DNA of 64,000 nt from NCBI RefSeq assembly GCF_921293095.1, contig NW_025791658.1, positions 992,001-1,056,000 on the forward strand, in the 5' to 3' direction. The notes beneath the pieces were generated by a model. It did not search any database. It was not told the DNA's origin and saw only the letters and a list, made by a program, of their open reading frames with translations. The translations under genes and the position numbers were made by a program. Below are positions 10,411 to 19,455 of the stretch, piece after piece. This DNA comes from Ischnura elegans. Taxonomy: Eukaryota; Arthropoda; Insecta; Odonata; Coenagrionidae. The stretch's first letter is position 1; each line of letters opens with the position of its first letter.

Positions 10411-11070
10411 CCACGAAGTTCACCTTGAATGCAGAAGTACTGATGGGCCACAAACTTAATGTACGCATACGGATTATCTTCCCACTTCTCGTTATATCTA
10501 TCACAATTATTATTGTTGTTTCCATGGTGTCCATTTTAAGTGTCGGTCTTAAACAAATATAATTTATAATTTCGAGGATTCGACTTACCTCCTTCTCTGA
10601 GTCGGATAGTAGATTTTACATCCACATAATACCCTGTGAGCCACTGCTAGGGTGTTTGGCAGGGGGTGATCAATCACCAGCATGCAGCATGCAATTGGAC
10701 TCCCACATGCACACCACGCGGTCCAAAAAACGTCACGCATACTAACAAATTGCACCACCATATATGCTGTTAGAAATAATGATAACATTCATAAACATGA
10801 ATTAAGTAATACACAAGGCAGGGGGCCACGAAGTTCACCTTATCAACACAGAAATACAGGAACGCTACGAACACAATATATACATATATATGGATTATCT
10901 TTCGACAATTCTTTTTCTATTTACTACAATTATTGTTGTTTCTATGGTATCAATTATTAGTGTCGGTCTTAAACAAATATCTTTTAGAATTTCGAGGATT
11001 CGACTTACCTCCTTCTCTTATTCGGATATTGGAGATTACATCTAAATCTTCATAACACCCCACAAGCCGC
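10411..11070. repeat. Direct duplication, period about 415 bp
   Basis: Unit 1 (10411-10650) and unit 2 (10826-11070) both run from CCACGAAGTTCACCTT through GTGTCGGTCTTAAACAAATA and TTCGAGGATTCGACTTACC to a LINE 3' tail. The interval contains GACTCCCACATGCACACCAC, also found near 19705. The arrangement suggests a tandem duplication that included the end of a LINE. Confidence 0.65.
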
Positions 11071-11800
11071 CTAAAAGGCGTGTGGCAGTGGGTATAAGGA
11101 TACAAGCCATTTTTTACATAAATAGCAAGTGATAAAAAAAATACAACTGGCATTTGTTAAAGTCCTTCATTGTTGCCGGCGGAAAAACGAATTCCCATAT
11201 ATATACGTTCGGTAAAACATCTCTCTTTCATTATCGCTCCTATCGGACCTGTAAAAATAGTGTGGCTCTAATATTATGTTCTCCGTGTTGCTCTTAAAGG
11301 TATCCATTCTCAATTGTTCGAAAAATCTAAGCCTAGCGCGCAGCCTCCGAGTTTCCAGCGGCTCCCAGCCTAATTCTCTTAACATCTGGGTAACACTGTC
11401 TGTACGCCAGTAGCAGTTTTTGACAAACCACACAGCCTTCCTTTGTATTTTATTCAGTTCGCGGATCAAGTCTTTCTGCACCGGATCCCATATGATACCT
11501 ATCGCTGCATATTCAAGGAGCGAAATAGCACTTTTACTTCCTCATCCGATAATCTTCCCACAATACGCTTGACGAATCATAATTTCTTCAGGGCTATGCC
11601 GCAAGTATTCCTTACGTATGTGTTCCCCACGTGAGGTTCGAGGTTATCGTAACTCCCAGATACTTCACTTTTTCTGTTGCCTTTTTTGTCAACGCCATCC
11701 ACAGCATAAACATGGTTAAAGTTGGGAAAACTCTGCAATAAAATGCATGGTCACGCATTTGCTCAGATCATGTTCGAGTCCCCACTCTTGGCTCCAAAAA
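11036..11800 (-). pseudogene. CR1/Jockey-like LINE, 3' part
   Basis: Read on the minus strand, 11481-11167 is an open 104-residue C-terminal RT region: LIRELNKIQRKAVWFV, then SVTQMLRELGWEPLETRRL and ARLRFFEQL. This is the usual end of Jockey/CR1-like ORF2. Upstream (11800-11490) matches in broken frames the fragment at 43514-43813. Downstream is a 3' UTR with a short GC hairpin (GCCGCCT..AGGCG) and a terminal GTAGATGTAGATG-like tail. The copy is 5' truncated and dead. Confidence 0.8.
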
Positions 11801-12669
11801 TGAACATTTTTTGGAAAAATCTTCCACTGCAAATCTTCTAGAATTCGATAAATTTAGAGTCGAGTATTACTCGCTGGTGATACAATATGATGATCGTTTT
11901 GCCATCAGATAAAGTTATATAGGAGTATCCACCCAGTTAATTTAAATGGGGCATTGTAAGAAGTAGGGAATTTATTAATAGATGATACCAAATGTTGTTC
12001 AATCCTCCAATATTCGACAAAGCCTTATTCGTTCGCCATTTCGTACAACCTATGCTTTAATTATCATGTGAAGAAATGAGCAGGAACTAACAAGTTTAAG
12101 ACTCTAAATTTGTCTTCTTTCTCTAACCAAAAGTAACAACCCTTAAAAAATTTTATCGTCTTCGTGTCGTTAAATGTAGTTATAAACTTGGGTGCGGAAA
12201 CATAAGTGGTAAATTCCTTAAAGCGTGTAAGAACTGTTAGTTCATCATTCTATGAAACAATGTTTCCTTGTGGACGGCAAAGTTAGTACATAATAACAAT
12301 GAATAATTCCTGTGCTGTTGCCTATGGTTACCTTACGATGGTCTTGGAAGCCATATAAGCTCCTCATTGATAAATGTTGGACTAGACCACGATTGAACGC
12401 TCCTATGATTTTAGCAAAACTCCGAAAACCTTGAACCATTTATCATTAATTGAAGCCGATGATTTGATTTTTTAAAAGTTAAAATACGTCAGAGTTTTGC
12501 TTTTCAATTTTTTTAACCCCTGAATTCTACGAAGTACTCAGTATTACGTAAGACAATGATGGCTCATACAAGGAATTTATGAAAATTGGAAATCGTTTTG
12601 CGCCTTTGAACAACGTTCAGATAATGTCAAGTCTATTTTTATAAAATGGAATAATCACTAGCCTTATCT

Positions 12670-12673
<4 letters not shown>
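11801..12673. other. No recognisable feature
   Basis: AT-rich. No repeat partner in the window and no coding motif. Confidence 0.5.

Positions 12674-12712
<39 letters not shown>
12674..12712. repeat. (TA)n microsatellite
   Basis: About 19 uninterrupted TA units, lying just left of the 12.7-14.5 kb inverted repeat. Confidence 0.95.
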
Positions 12713-12716
<4 letters not shown>

Positions 12717-12737
12717 CTTGATGAAAGCGCACTAACA

Positions 12738-13122
12738 AGGGGAGACCACGAACCTTGCTCCGCCTTTTTCAATGCCGTATTTTCCATGGCCTCCGGAATG
12801 GTGAACACATCCCTGAACTAGTAGTGGTTCCGTTGAATGGGCCTTAGTTTGGCTGTAATTAATTAATTTTAATGCGGTACTTTTCACAATCCGCATATAG
12901 TCCCATGATATCACGTGCATCTCAAGCGGGTCGGGTGGGGTAGTGGTTAGCGTTTACGGCTGCCACCCGGGGGACCAGGGTTCAAGGCTCTGTGATGGCG
13001 TCTTATTTTCTTGCCTCCATTGTGATCATACGGCGTCAACTTTTTTATTAATTTTAATTGCGACAAGCACAGACATGAGACTATTTTTTTATCACCATAA
13101 TGACGTTTAGGTATTTAAGCAG
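12738..13122 (+). repeat. Left arm of 1.7-kb inverted repeat
   Basis: Its reverse complement is at 14048-14455, with roughly 95% identity by eye. The outer end is ACAAGGGGAGACCACG, and the inner end lies near CACCATAATGACGTTTAGG. The arm includes a tRNA-like block at 12928-13005. It may be one foldback-type element or two inverted copies of a repeat. Confidence 0.8.
12928..13005 (+). repeat. tRNA-like SINE head in the left arm
   Basis: GGGTGGGGTAGTGGTTAGCG resembles an A box with D-loop, and GGGGGACCAGGGTTCAAGGC contains a good B box. There is no complete acceptor stem, so it is a tRNA-derived promoter rather than a tRNA gene. The same block occurs in the right arm on the minus strand (about 14183-14262). 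Confidence 0.6.
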
Positions 13123-14047
13123 TGTCATTTTCAACGCGGAGAAGTGAAGGCTCCACTCTCTACTCAAAAACATAACGAAAGATTAACGGGGGGCTAAAAC
13201 AGTGGCTTTTTTTGGTAGAAATGACATTTTTTGGTGCATATCTTGTTATTACATTGGAAGGGCTACGGAAAATTTTGGGAAGCGGCGAGCACAAGACACA
13301 TTTGGTGTAATTGTTGCTTTTAACCCTCTAGCGGGCGCGATTGTTATTGCTTCACAACCGGGCGAATGGCGTACTTTGCCTATGTTATATGCATATATGA
13401 TAATACTCGATTTTTGTTAAAAATAATCTTTACTTGTAGAAATTAGTAAAATCTTGTACATTTATAGGTGATACAGATATAAAGGTACAGAGGTGGTATA
13501 CGGCCGGTCTCCCGGCGTAATTTATACTCCACGTGTGACGGGTTCCTCTTGCTGATCTAAAAAAAATTAGCTACAATACCTCGAACTTTGAAAACTCACA
13601 ATATAGACAGTCAAAGTACATTGTAGGAATACACGAGACCATTCTAGCCCAGAATGTACGTACGATGTTGAAATCCTTGGCTTTCGAAGATTGACGTATT
13701 TTATACGCTACCACGTCCGGTCCAGGGTCATAAACTTTTATTTCATCCTATTTATTAATGGAAATTATATTTCGGAATGGTTATTTTAGCACATAGGTAC
13801 TGTGTAAGTAAACTCCCTTTGGAGTAAAGTGAATTACAAGTGTTCGAGAAATACGGCATTTTATAATCGTTTTTTGTTCTTATTAATTATGTCTGTACGA
13901 ATGTTGTTGGTCGCCGCGAGCCTTTAATGACATGTGCTCTAGCAAGAGTGGTTTCCATTTTTAATGTGGAAGTTCATCAGTATAAGCAATGAAAAAATTA
14001 ACAATTTGGCGCACACCAACACCATGCTAGTGTAGTCGTCGTATCTC
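13123..14047. other. Spacer between inverted arms
   Basis: About 925 bp with no recognisable gene. A 72-codon frame (13202-13420) has no motif I know. If the arms form a single transposon, this is its cargo region. Confidence 0.5.
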
Positions 14048-14455
14048 CGTGTTTGAAATGACACTGCTTAAATACCTAAACGTCATTATGGTGATAAAAA
14101 AAATCCCATGTCTATGCTTGTCGCAATTAAAATTAATAAAAAAGTTGACGCCGTATGATCACAATGGAGGCAAGAAAATAAAAAGCCATCGCATAGCCTT
14201 GAACCCTGGTCCCCCGGGTGGCAGCCGTAAACGCTAACCACTACCCCACCCGACCCGCTAAAGAAGTACGTGATATCATGGGACTATATGCGGATTGCGA
14301 AAAGTACCGCATTAACATTAATTAATTACAGCCAAACTAAGGCCCATTCAACGGAACCACTACTAGTTCAGGGATGTGTTCACCATTCCGAAGGCCATAA
14401 AAAATACGGCATTGAAAAAGGCGGAGCAAGGTACGTGGTCTCCCCTTGTAAGCGA
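14048..14455 (-). repeat. Right arm of 1.7-kb inverted repeat
   Basis: Inverse copy of 12738-13122, ending GTGGTCTCCCCTTGT. The tRNA-like block lies at 14183-14262 on the minus strand. No clear target duplication: GCGCACTA left against AAGCGATA right. Confidence 0.8.
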
Positions 14456-14558
14456 TAATATAAATATGTGGCCGATCGAGGCGAACGAACAAAAATTGTA
14501 CTACTAAAACATAGACACACGTAAAAAAAAAGGGACACTCACAAATAAACGTTCAGAC

Positions 14559-14588
14559 GTTTCAGCGGATTGATCCGCTATCCTCAAT
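14559..14588 (-). ncRNA. Hammerhead-ribozyme-like motif, copy A (decayed core)
   Basis: On the minus strand: TTGAGGA, an extra T, a stem AGCGGA-TCAA-TCCGCT, then GAAAC. The stem pair closing the loop is A-U here but G-C in the copies at 15142 and 16319, a compensatory change. The first core position departs from the canonical CUGANGA. Probably inactive. Confidence 0.35.
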
Positions 14589-14714
14589 GCTGAAGGTGAA
14601 CTGCTGCAGGCAGGGTAAGTTCCTCCAGTCGCCCTCCTTGGTGAGGTAGTGGGGGTGGAAGAAGGGGAAGGGGAGAGGGGGGGGGAAAGGGAGGGTAGGG
14701 TTTGTTTTGGCTTT

Positions 14715-14928
14715 TTAGTGGGCGATGTTTAGCCCGGGCGTTTCAAACGCCTTTTCAACCCAGATGTGGGCCATCTCCCTCGTCCTCACCTCGATGATAG
14801 TTGCCCTCTCTGGCAAAACTTCAATGAAGGTTAGGGAAAAACATTGGTCGAAGGTACTGTTGTGTGAGGAAGTGTGAATGGGGATGGGTTCATGAAAGGG
14901 GGGAGTTTTGCAGGAGTGCCTGTGGTTA

Positions 14929-14933
<5 letters not shown>
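14715..14933 (-). pseudogene. GIY-YIG C-terminal fragment, PLE family 2 copy A
   Basis: Seventy-two codons beginning NNHRHSCKTPPFHEP and ending EKAFETPGLNIAH before a stop. It is nearly the same as the C-terminus of the longer frame at 15289-16018. The first half of the endonuclease, with the GIY and YIG segments, is missing. Confidence 0.85.

Positions 14934-14979
<46 letters not shown>
14932..14979. repeat. (TA)n microsatellite at the PLE junction
   Basis: About 23 TA units directly abutting the truncated end of Penelope copy A. The 16513-16752 hairpin is also bordered by TA tracts. Confidence 0.95.
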
Positions 14980-14980
<1 letters not shown>

Positions 14981-15061
14981 CATAATAACACATAATAGAA
15001 ATTGAAAGAAAGAGATAGAAACATAAATGCAGAACGATGACACACTGTGGCGTGGAATATA

Positions 15062-15482
15062 TATAAATAACGAACAAAATAAACACTAATAAAAAACATA
15101 GGAACACATAGAAAAGGACACTCACAAAGAAGCTTGCAAACGTTTCAGCGGGTTGACCCGCTATCGTCAGTGCTGAAGGTGAACTGCTGCAGGCGGATCC
15201 TCCAGAAGCTCTCCTTGGTGGAGTAGTGGGGGTGGAAGAAGGGGAAGGGGAGAAGGGGGGAAGGGGGGGGTAGGGTTTGCTTTGACTATTAGTGGGCAAT
15301 GTTTAGCCCGGGCGTTTCGAACGCCTTTTCAACCCAAATATGTGCCATTTCCCTCGTTCTCACCTCGATGATGGTTGCGTTTTCTGGCAGAATTTCAATG
15401 ATGGTTAGGGAAAAACATTTATCGAAGGAACTATTGTGTGAGGCGGTGTGAATGGGGACGGGTTCATGAAAGGGGGGGGTTT
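15062..15482 (-). repeat. Inverted pseudo-LTR arm, PLE family 2 (left)
   Basis: Its reverse complement is at 16018-16432. It contains, on the minus strand, the end of the GIY-YIG frame, the pyrimidine-rich 3' UTR, a hammerhead-like motif and the terminus GTGAGTGTCC. Penelope-like elements are known to be bounded by pseudo-LTRs in direct or inverted orientation. Confidence 0.85.
15142..15170 (-). ncRNA. Hammerhead-ribozyme-like motif, copy B
   Basis: Minus strand: CTGACGA, an extra T, stem AGCGGG-TCAA-CCCGCT, then GAAAC. CUGANGA and GAAA are the two conserved core segments of hammerhead ribozymes, which are known from Penelope-like elements. The extra nucleotide after CUGACGA makes activity doubtful. 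Confidence 0.45.
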
Positions 15483-16018
15483 TGCAGGAGTGTCTGTGGT
15501 TGTTCATTCGGATGGATATGGGTGTGGTGCATTCTCCTATGTAGTACGAGGGGCAAAAATTACAAAGTAGCTTGTAGACAGCGTTGAAGGAAGTACAAGA
15601 CGGTATAGAGGAGGATCTATTGATGACAGGTGAAGTGGTGGGGCGTAGCAGAGGGCAGCACTTGCAACGAGGGCGTTTGCATGGAGTAAGGGAGGAGAGT
15701 GGGGGGAGTGTGTGTCGGAGGAGGGGGCGGGTGGATTTTAAAATATTACCTAAGTTAGGTGCTCTTCTGTAGGCAATGGAGGGGCAGGATGGAAGAAGAG
15801 CAGCTGTGGTTTTGTTTTTGCTGATGATGGGGTACAGATCTTTTAATATTTTTTTAATTTTTTGAGAGCCAGGGAAGAATGTGGTGGTGAGATTGAGTTT
15901 TCTGGTTTGTTCTTTTTTGGTGCGTGGGGTGTACTGTTCAGAGGGAGAGAGTATTTTCTTTTTAAGCAGGGATTCTGGATACTCTCGTTTGAGGAGAGCA
16001 TGGTGGAGGTTCTGTAAA
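15289..16018 (-). pseudogene. Penelope-like polyprotein, C-terminal part with GIY-YIG endonuclease
   Basis: The open frame on the minus strand begins, after the palindrome junction, with LQNLHHALLKREYPESLLKK. It runs through a linker with TTTFFPGSQKIKKILKDLYP and a Cys-rich segment (PRCKCCPLL). The GIY-YIG domain follows: NAVYKLLCNFC, then YYIGEC, R.NNHRH and, near the end, the glutamate-containing EVRTREMAHIWVEKAF. In full-length elements this nuclease follows the reverse transcriptase and nicks the target. The RT is absent here. The frame is still open for about 240 codons, so this copy is not very old. An artificial 5' extension to 16050 is antisense of the inverted arm. Confidence 0.88.
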
Positions 16019-16432
16019 CCCCCCCCTTTCATGAACCCGTCCCCATTCACACCGCCTCACACAATAGTTCCTTCGATAAATGTTTTTCCCTAACCATCAT
16101 TGAAATTCTGCCAGAAAACGCAACCATCATCGAGGTGAGAACGAGGGAAATGGCACATATTTGGGTTGAAAAGGCGTTCGAAACGCCCGGGCTAAACATT
16201 GCCCACTAATAGTCAAAGCAAACCCTACCCCCCCTTCTCCCCTTCCCCTTCTTCCACCCCCACTACTCCACCAAGGAGAGCTTCTGGAGGATCCGCCTGC
16301 AGCAGTTCACCTTCAGCACTGACGATAGCGGGTCAACCCGCTGAAACGTTTGCAAGCTTCTTTGTGAGTGTCCTTTTCTATGTGTTCCTATGTTTTTTAT
16401 TAGTGTTTATTTTGTTCGTTATTTATACTATC
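16018..16432 (+). repeat. Inverted pseudo-LTR arm, PLE family 2 (right)
   Basis: Near-identical inverse of 15062-15482. On the plus strand, 16018-16209 encodes the last 63 residues of the GIY-YIG domain (from TPPFHEP to GLNIAH, stop TAA 16207-16209). The 3' UTR, the hammerhead-like motif and GTGAGTGTCC follow. Together with the left arm it makes a 1.4-kb palindrome with a 535-bp unique centre. Confidence 0.85.
16319..16347 (+). ncRNA. Hammerhead-ribozyme-like motif, copy C
   Basis: Mirror image of the motif at 15142-15170: CTGACGA at 16319-16325, stem 16327-16342 with TCAA loop, GAAAC at 16343-16347. Confidence 0.45.
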
Positions 16433-16512
16433 GCGTAGTGCGCTTTCCTCAAGACTTTATATATATATATATACACAATGTATTGGAAAATCCGAAATGC
16501 ACGTGGCACGTA

Positions 16513-16752
16513 ATATAAATAGTTTAAGTTAATGTCGATACACACAGAGACACAAAAAAGGAACACTCACATTGAATAAATAAACTTGAAGCTATCGAAG
16601 CACTTCAGGCTTCTTCGTCAGCTGAAGAATGAATGATCTTCAGCTGACGAAGAAGCCTGAAGTGCTTCGATAGCTTCAAGTTTATTTATTCAATGTGAGT
16701 GTTTCTTTTTTGTGTCTCTGTGTGTATCGACATTAACTTAAACTATTTATAT
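16513..16752. repeat. 240-bp near-perfect hairpin, PLE-terminus-like
   Basis: Arms 16513-16628 and 16637-16752 are reverse complements with about one mismatch, around the 8-nt loop ATGAATGA. Each arm carries CTGACGA followed by GAAGC..GCTTC and GATA, and then AATGTGAGTGTT. That is the same layout as the Penelope family 2 termini (CTGACGA, stem, GAAA, GTGAGTGTCC) but with different stem and flank sequence. It is probably the back-to-back termini of a third Penelope-like family. TA-rich tracts border both sides. Confidence 0.75.
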
Positions 16753-16860
16753 ATATATATAATATAATAATGGATATATATATGTATATATCCATATAAT
16801 GGATATATATATATATATGGGGTGCACGGGGGGGGGGGGTCAACCCCCCCCCACCGTTAC
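16753..16860. repeat. TA-rich tract and G/C homopolymer stem
   Basis: ATATAT runs interrupted by GGATAT words, followed by a run of G, TCAA and a run of C that would form a hairpin. This resembles the subterminal stems of the hAT-like MITEs, but no termini were found. Confidence 0.5.
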
Positions 16861-18689
16861 GTGGCCGCTCGCTTTGCCTAACATTGCAGAACCACAATTT
16901 TAACTCTTTTATGTCACAAGATGTGTTTGTCTTGTATATGTGTACAATCAAATAAAATAAAACAAATTCATGTGCCTTGATTATAGCTCATTACGATAAA
17001 AGTTAAGGTAGCTCAGGATATATTTTTCCCCGTTGACTTTCATCTGTTTTCGCTACTCAAGTCGATAAGAGTGAATAACTGCGATTGATTTCCAGCTGTT
17101 GATAGAATTATAATATTTATTCTGCAATTTTCATCCCAAACAACTCTTTACACGCCGTTTATTCACTGCCTTACTGTTTTGCAGTCCTTTTCCTTTTCAC
17201 TCATTTCGTTTATTTACTGCAGAACCTTCAAATCGGCTTCCTTCATTCATCAGCCACCTTAATATAGATCATTTAATCCTCTGGTGATGCATATCAATTA
17301 TATATTCTTTCGAGTGTCATATCCTTAAACGACTGCTTCAATTCCATCTCAGCGAGGGCCTCATATCCTATGGACTATTGCTGGAAAAAGTATCTAAAAA
17401 AAACCGTGCCACCGCTATCGCCATGGGGGGAAATTGGTTTCCTTTCTGACGCAGTTTCTTTCGAAGGAACGAAATGAAGGAAGTTTGAATGCTACCTAAA
17501 GTCGAGACGGAATATGCCCTGTCCATGCCCCCAGTCGGTAGAACAGAGGTGCTGTCGATATACTTATTAGCCAAATAGGCGTTCCATTCGACTTCCATTT
17601 CATCGCTTTCTCGCTCTGCTCATATATCTTTCGATGCGTCCAACTCTCACTTTTCTTCCGTGCCAATTCACTCCTGGTCCAAACCCACTGCTTCGCATTC
17701 TCGCGTCTGAAAGGGTTTGAAGACGAAAAGCAGCCTCCAGAATGATAATAGCGATATTGGTGAGTCCCTTTCAGCATAGAAAAGTATATAGAATATATTT
17801 GGTTATGCTCCAGCCATCATCCTTGGAGCAAAACTCATTGTACAATGAAAGGCTAACCAAAAAGCTCATAAGTTACATACACAAACAATCACACACAAGT
17901 GTGGCGTGATAATTAAAATTTTCTATGGTTTTGCTTCATTATTTTATCGTTTCTTATTTTATATTGGTCATTTTCCTTTGTTGCTACGCAAGTTATTACG
18001 TTTGAAATAAATAAACAGACATTCGCTGTTTAGTGACAATAGAGTGCACATAGCGTTGAACTAAGTAGGCATTGTTATTTAAATATTTTATTTTAATTAA
18101 GCTATAAGAACTCTCGTAAGAACCCATAGAATTAATGGCGATATAACAGTATGATAAATAAATCAAAATAAGATAACAAAGAAGCAATGATTATAGTTTA
18201 TCCACACGCATGAGATCTGTAGGTTGTGTTTTGTTAAGAATAGGTTAATGTTGTACCTCTGTATTGCTTAGAGGCTTGAGTAATTTATATTTCAATGCAT
18301 GACTGGAGCATTTCTGTTTTAAGCCCTCAGGGGTAGAATACCAAAATTTAGATGCCGTAACGAGACATGATTTTTGATTGGTATTTGAACGTAGGATCGG
18401 ATGACAAATAGAATAGTCCTTAATGCAAGATGCTATCAGTGTGGTTTCTGAAACATTCTGCAACATTTCCCTCAGAGATTATAGAAGGAATGAAGGATGA
18501 AGTGTAATTCTGAACACCTCAATAATCATCATGATATCATCATCAATGAACATTCATATGCTAAATATCGTTGTGAACAATAATAACGGATCCAAAGATT
18601 AGTATGCTTGTAATCTCTTCTGCGCTTACTTGTCTAATAACAATTCAATTCATATTCACGCATTAATTCTCTTTTTTTCTTTCTCTTAA
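16861..18689. other. Diverged duplicated DNA, block 1
   Basis: No gene recognised. Several words in 17370-18500 (GCCACCGCTATCGCC, TTCTTTCGAAGGAACGAAATG, TTTCGATGC, GTGTGGTTTCTGA, ATCATCATGATATCATCATC) recur in the same order in 19480-21130, suggesting an ancient duplication or two old copies of an unidentified long repeat. Confidence 0.4.
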
Positions 18690-18780
18690 TTACTTCCCTC
18701 ATTTAACTCATTCAGGGCCTTTCTTTGCCTTTCTTTCCACCCACTTGTACTTCGACGATTGTCTTCAACAGGACATCATC
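18690..18780 (-). pseudogene. RTE-like LINE fragment, distal half
   Basis: The minus strand reads LLKTIVEVQVGGKKGKERP, the C-terminal signature of RTE-like ORF2 (usually KTIVEGKVEGKRGRGRP). It continues the fragment at 19366-19455 across an inserted CR1-like LINE. Confidence 0.6.
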
Positions 18781-18786
18781 CCTCAA

Positions 18787-19361
18787 GATTCGTCAAGCGT
18801 ATTGTGGGAAGATTTTCGGTTGAGAAAGTGAAAGGGATGAGCTATGTCGCACCCGTCTGACCGCACCTTGAATGTGCAGCGATATCATATGGGATTTATT
18901 GCAGAAAGACTTAATCCGCGAACTGAATAAAATACAAAGGAAGGCTGCGCGGTTCGAAAAAAAACTGCTACTGGCGTACAGGCAGCGTTATTCAGATGTT
19001 AAGCGAATTAGGCTGGGAGCCGCTATAGAGACTCGGAGGCTGCACGCTAGGCTTAGATTGCTTGAACAATTGAAAATGGATATATTTAAAGAGCGATACG
19101 GAGAACATAATAGTTATTAGAGCCCCCACTATATTTACAGGCCCAACAGAAGCGATTAATTAAGAGAGAGATACTTTGCCGAACGAATAGGCATGCGAAT
19201 TCGTTTTTCCCCCGAACCGTAAAGGACTTAAATAAATGCTAGTCCCAATTTCGTTAAAACATTTATTTTTTATGTGTAAATGGCTGGTGTCGTAACACCC
19301 CCTGCCACACGCCTTTCAGTTGGCTTGCGGGGTAGTACGTAGATTCATATGTAGATGGTGT
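18787..19361 (+). pseudogene. CR1/Jockey-like LINE 3' part, inserted in RTE-like LINE
   Basis: Starts at ATTCGTCAAGCGTATTGTGG, corresponding to FVKRIVGRF of the 43514 copy. It continues through LIRELNKIQRKAARF and ETRRLHARLRLLEQL in shifted frames. The 3' UTR TGTCGTAACACCCCCTGCCA and GGCTTGCGGGGTAGT ends in a GTAGATG tail. Same family as 11036-11800. Confidence 0.8.
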
Positions 19362-19365
19362 GGCG

Positions 19366-19455
19366 GATAAAATTATCCCGTCTTCTTCTTAAGGTTTTTA
19401 AAAGACTTCTATTGTTTCCAACTTCTCTTAACACTTCCTCATTATCACTTCCTAT
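19366..19455 (-). pseudogene. RTE-like LINE fragment, proximal half
   Basis: The minus strand reads SDNEEVLREVGNNRSLLKTL followed by RRRRDNFI, matching the VSNEEVL..RRR..FIGHILRH region of RTE-like ORF2. The next residues of the domain are found at 18780 and below. Confidence 0.65.

Larger units (their letters stand above)
14524..14933 (-). mobile_element. Penelope-like element family 2, copy A (3' fragment)
   Basis: Reads on the minus strand from a GIY-YIG fragment (14933-14715) through a pyrimidine-rich 3' UTR into the family terminus GTGAGTGTCCC at about 14525-14540. The 5' break coincides with the (TA)n tract. The repeated unit matches copies B and C at 15062-16432. Confidence 0.85.

Noticed and set aside
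12928..13005. Functional tRNA gene (also 6912, 25749, 31881)
   Set aside because: A and B boxes are present, but acceptor and T stems do not close and the blocks are embedded in repeats. They are better read as SINE heads. A tRNAscan-SE run would decide.
14979..15299. 194-codon frame 14715-15299 as one protein
   Set aside because: It is a read-through of a Penelope 3' UTR, a (TA)n tract (poly-YI) and the next GIY-YIG fragment, joined by chance.
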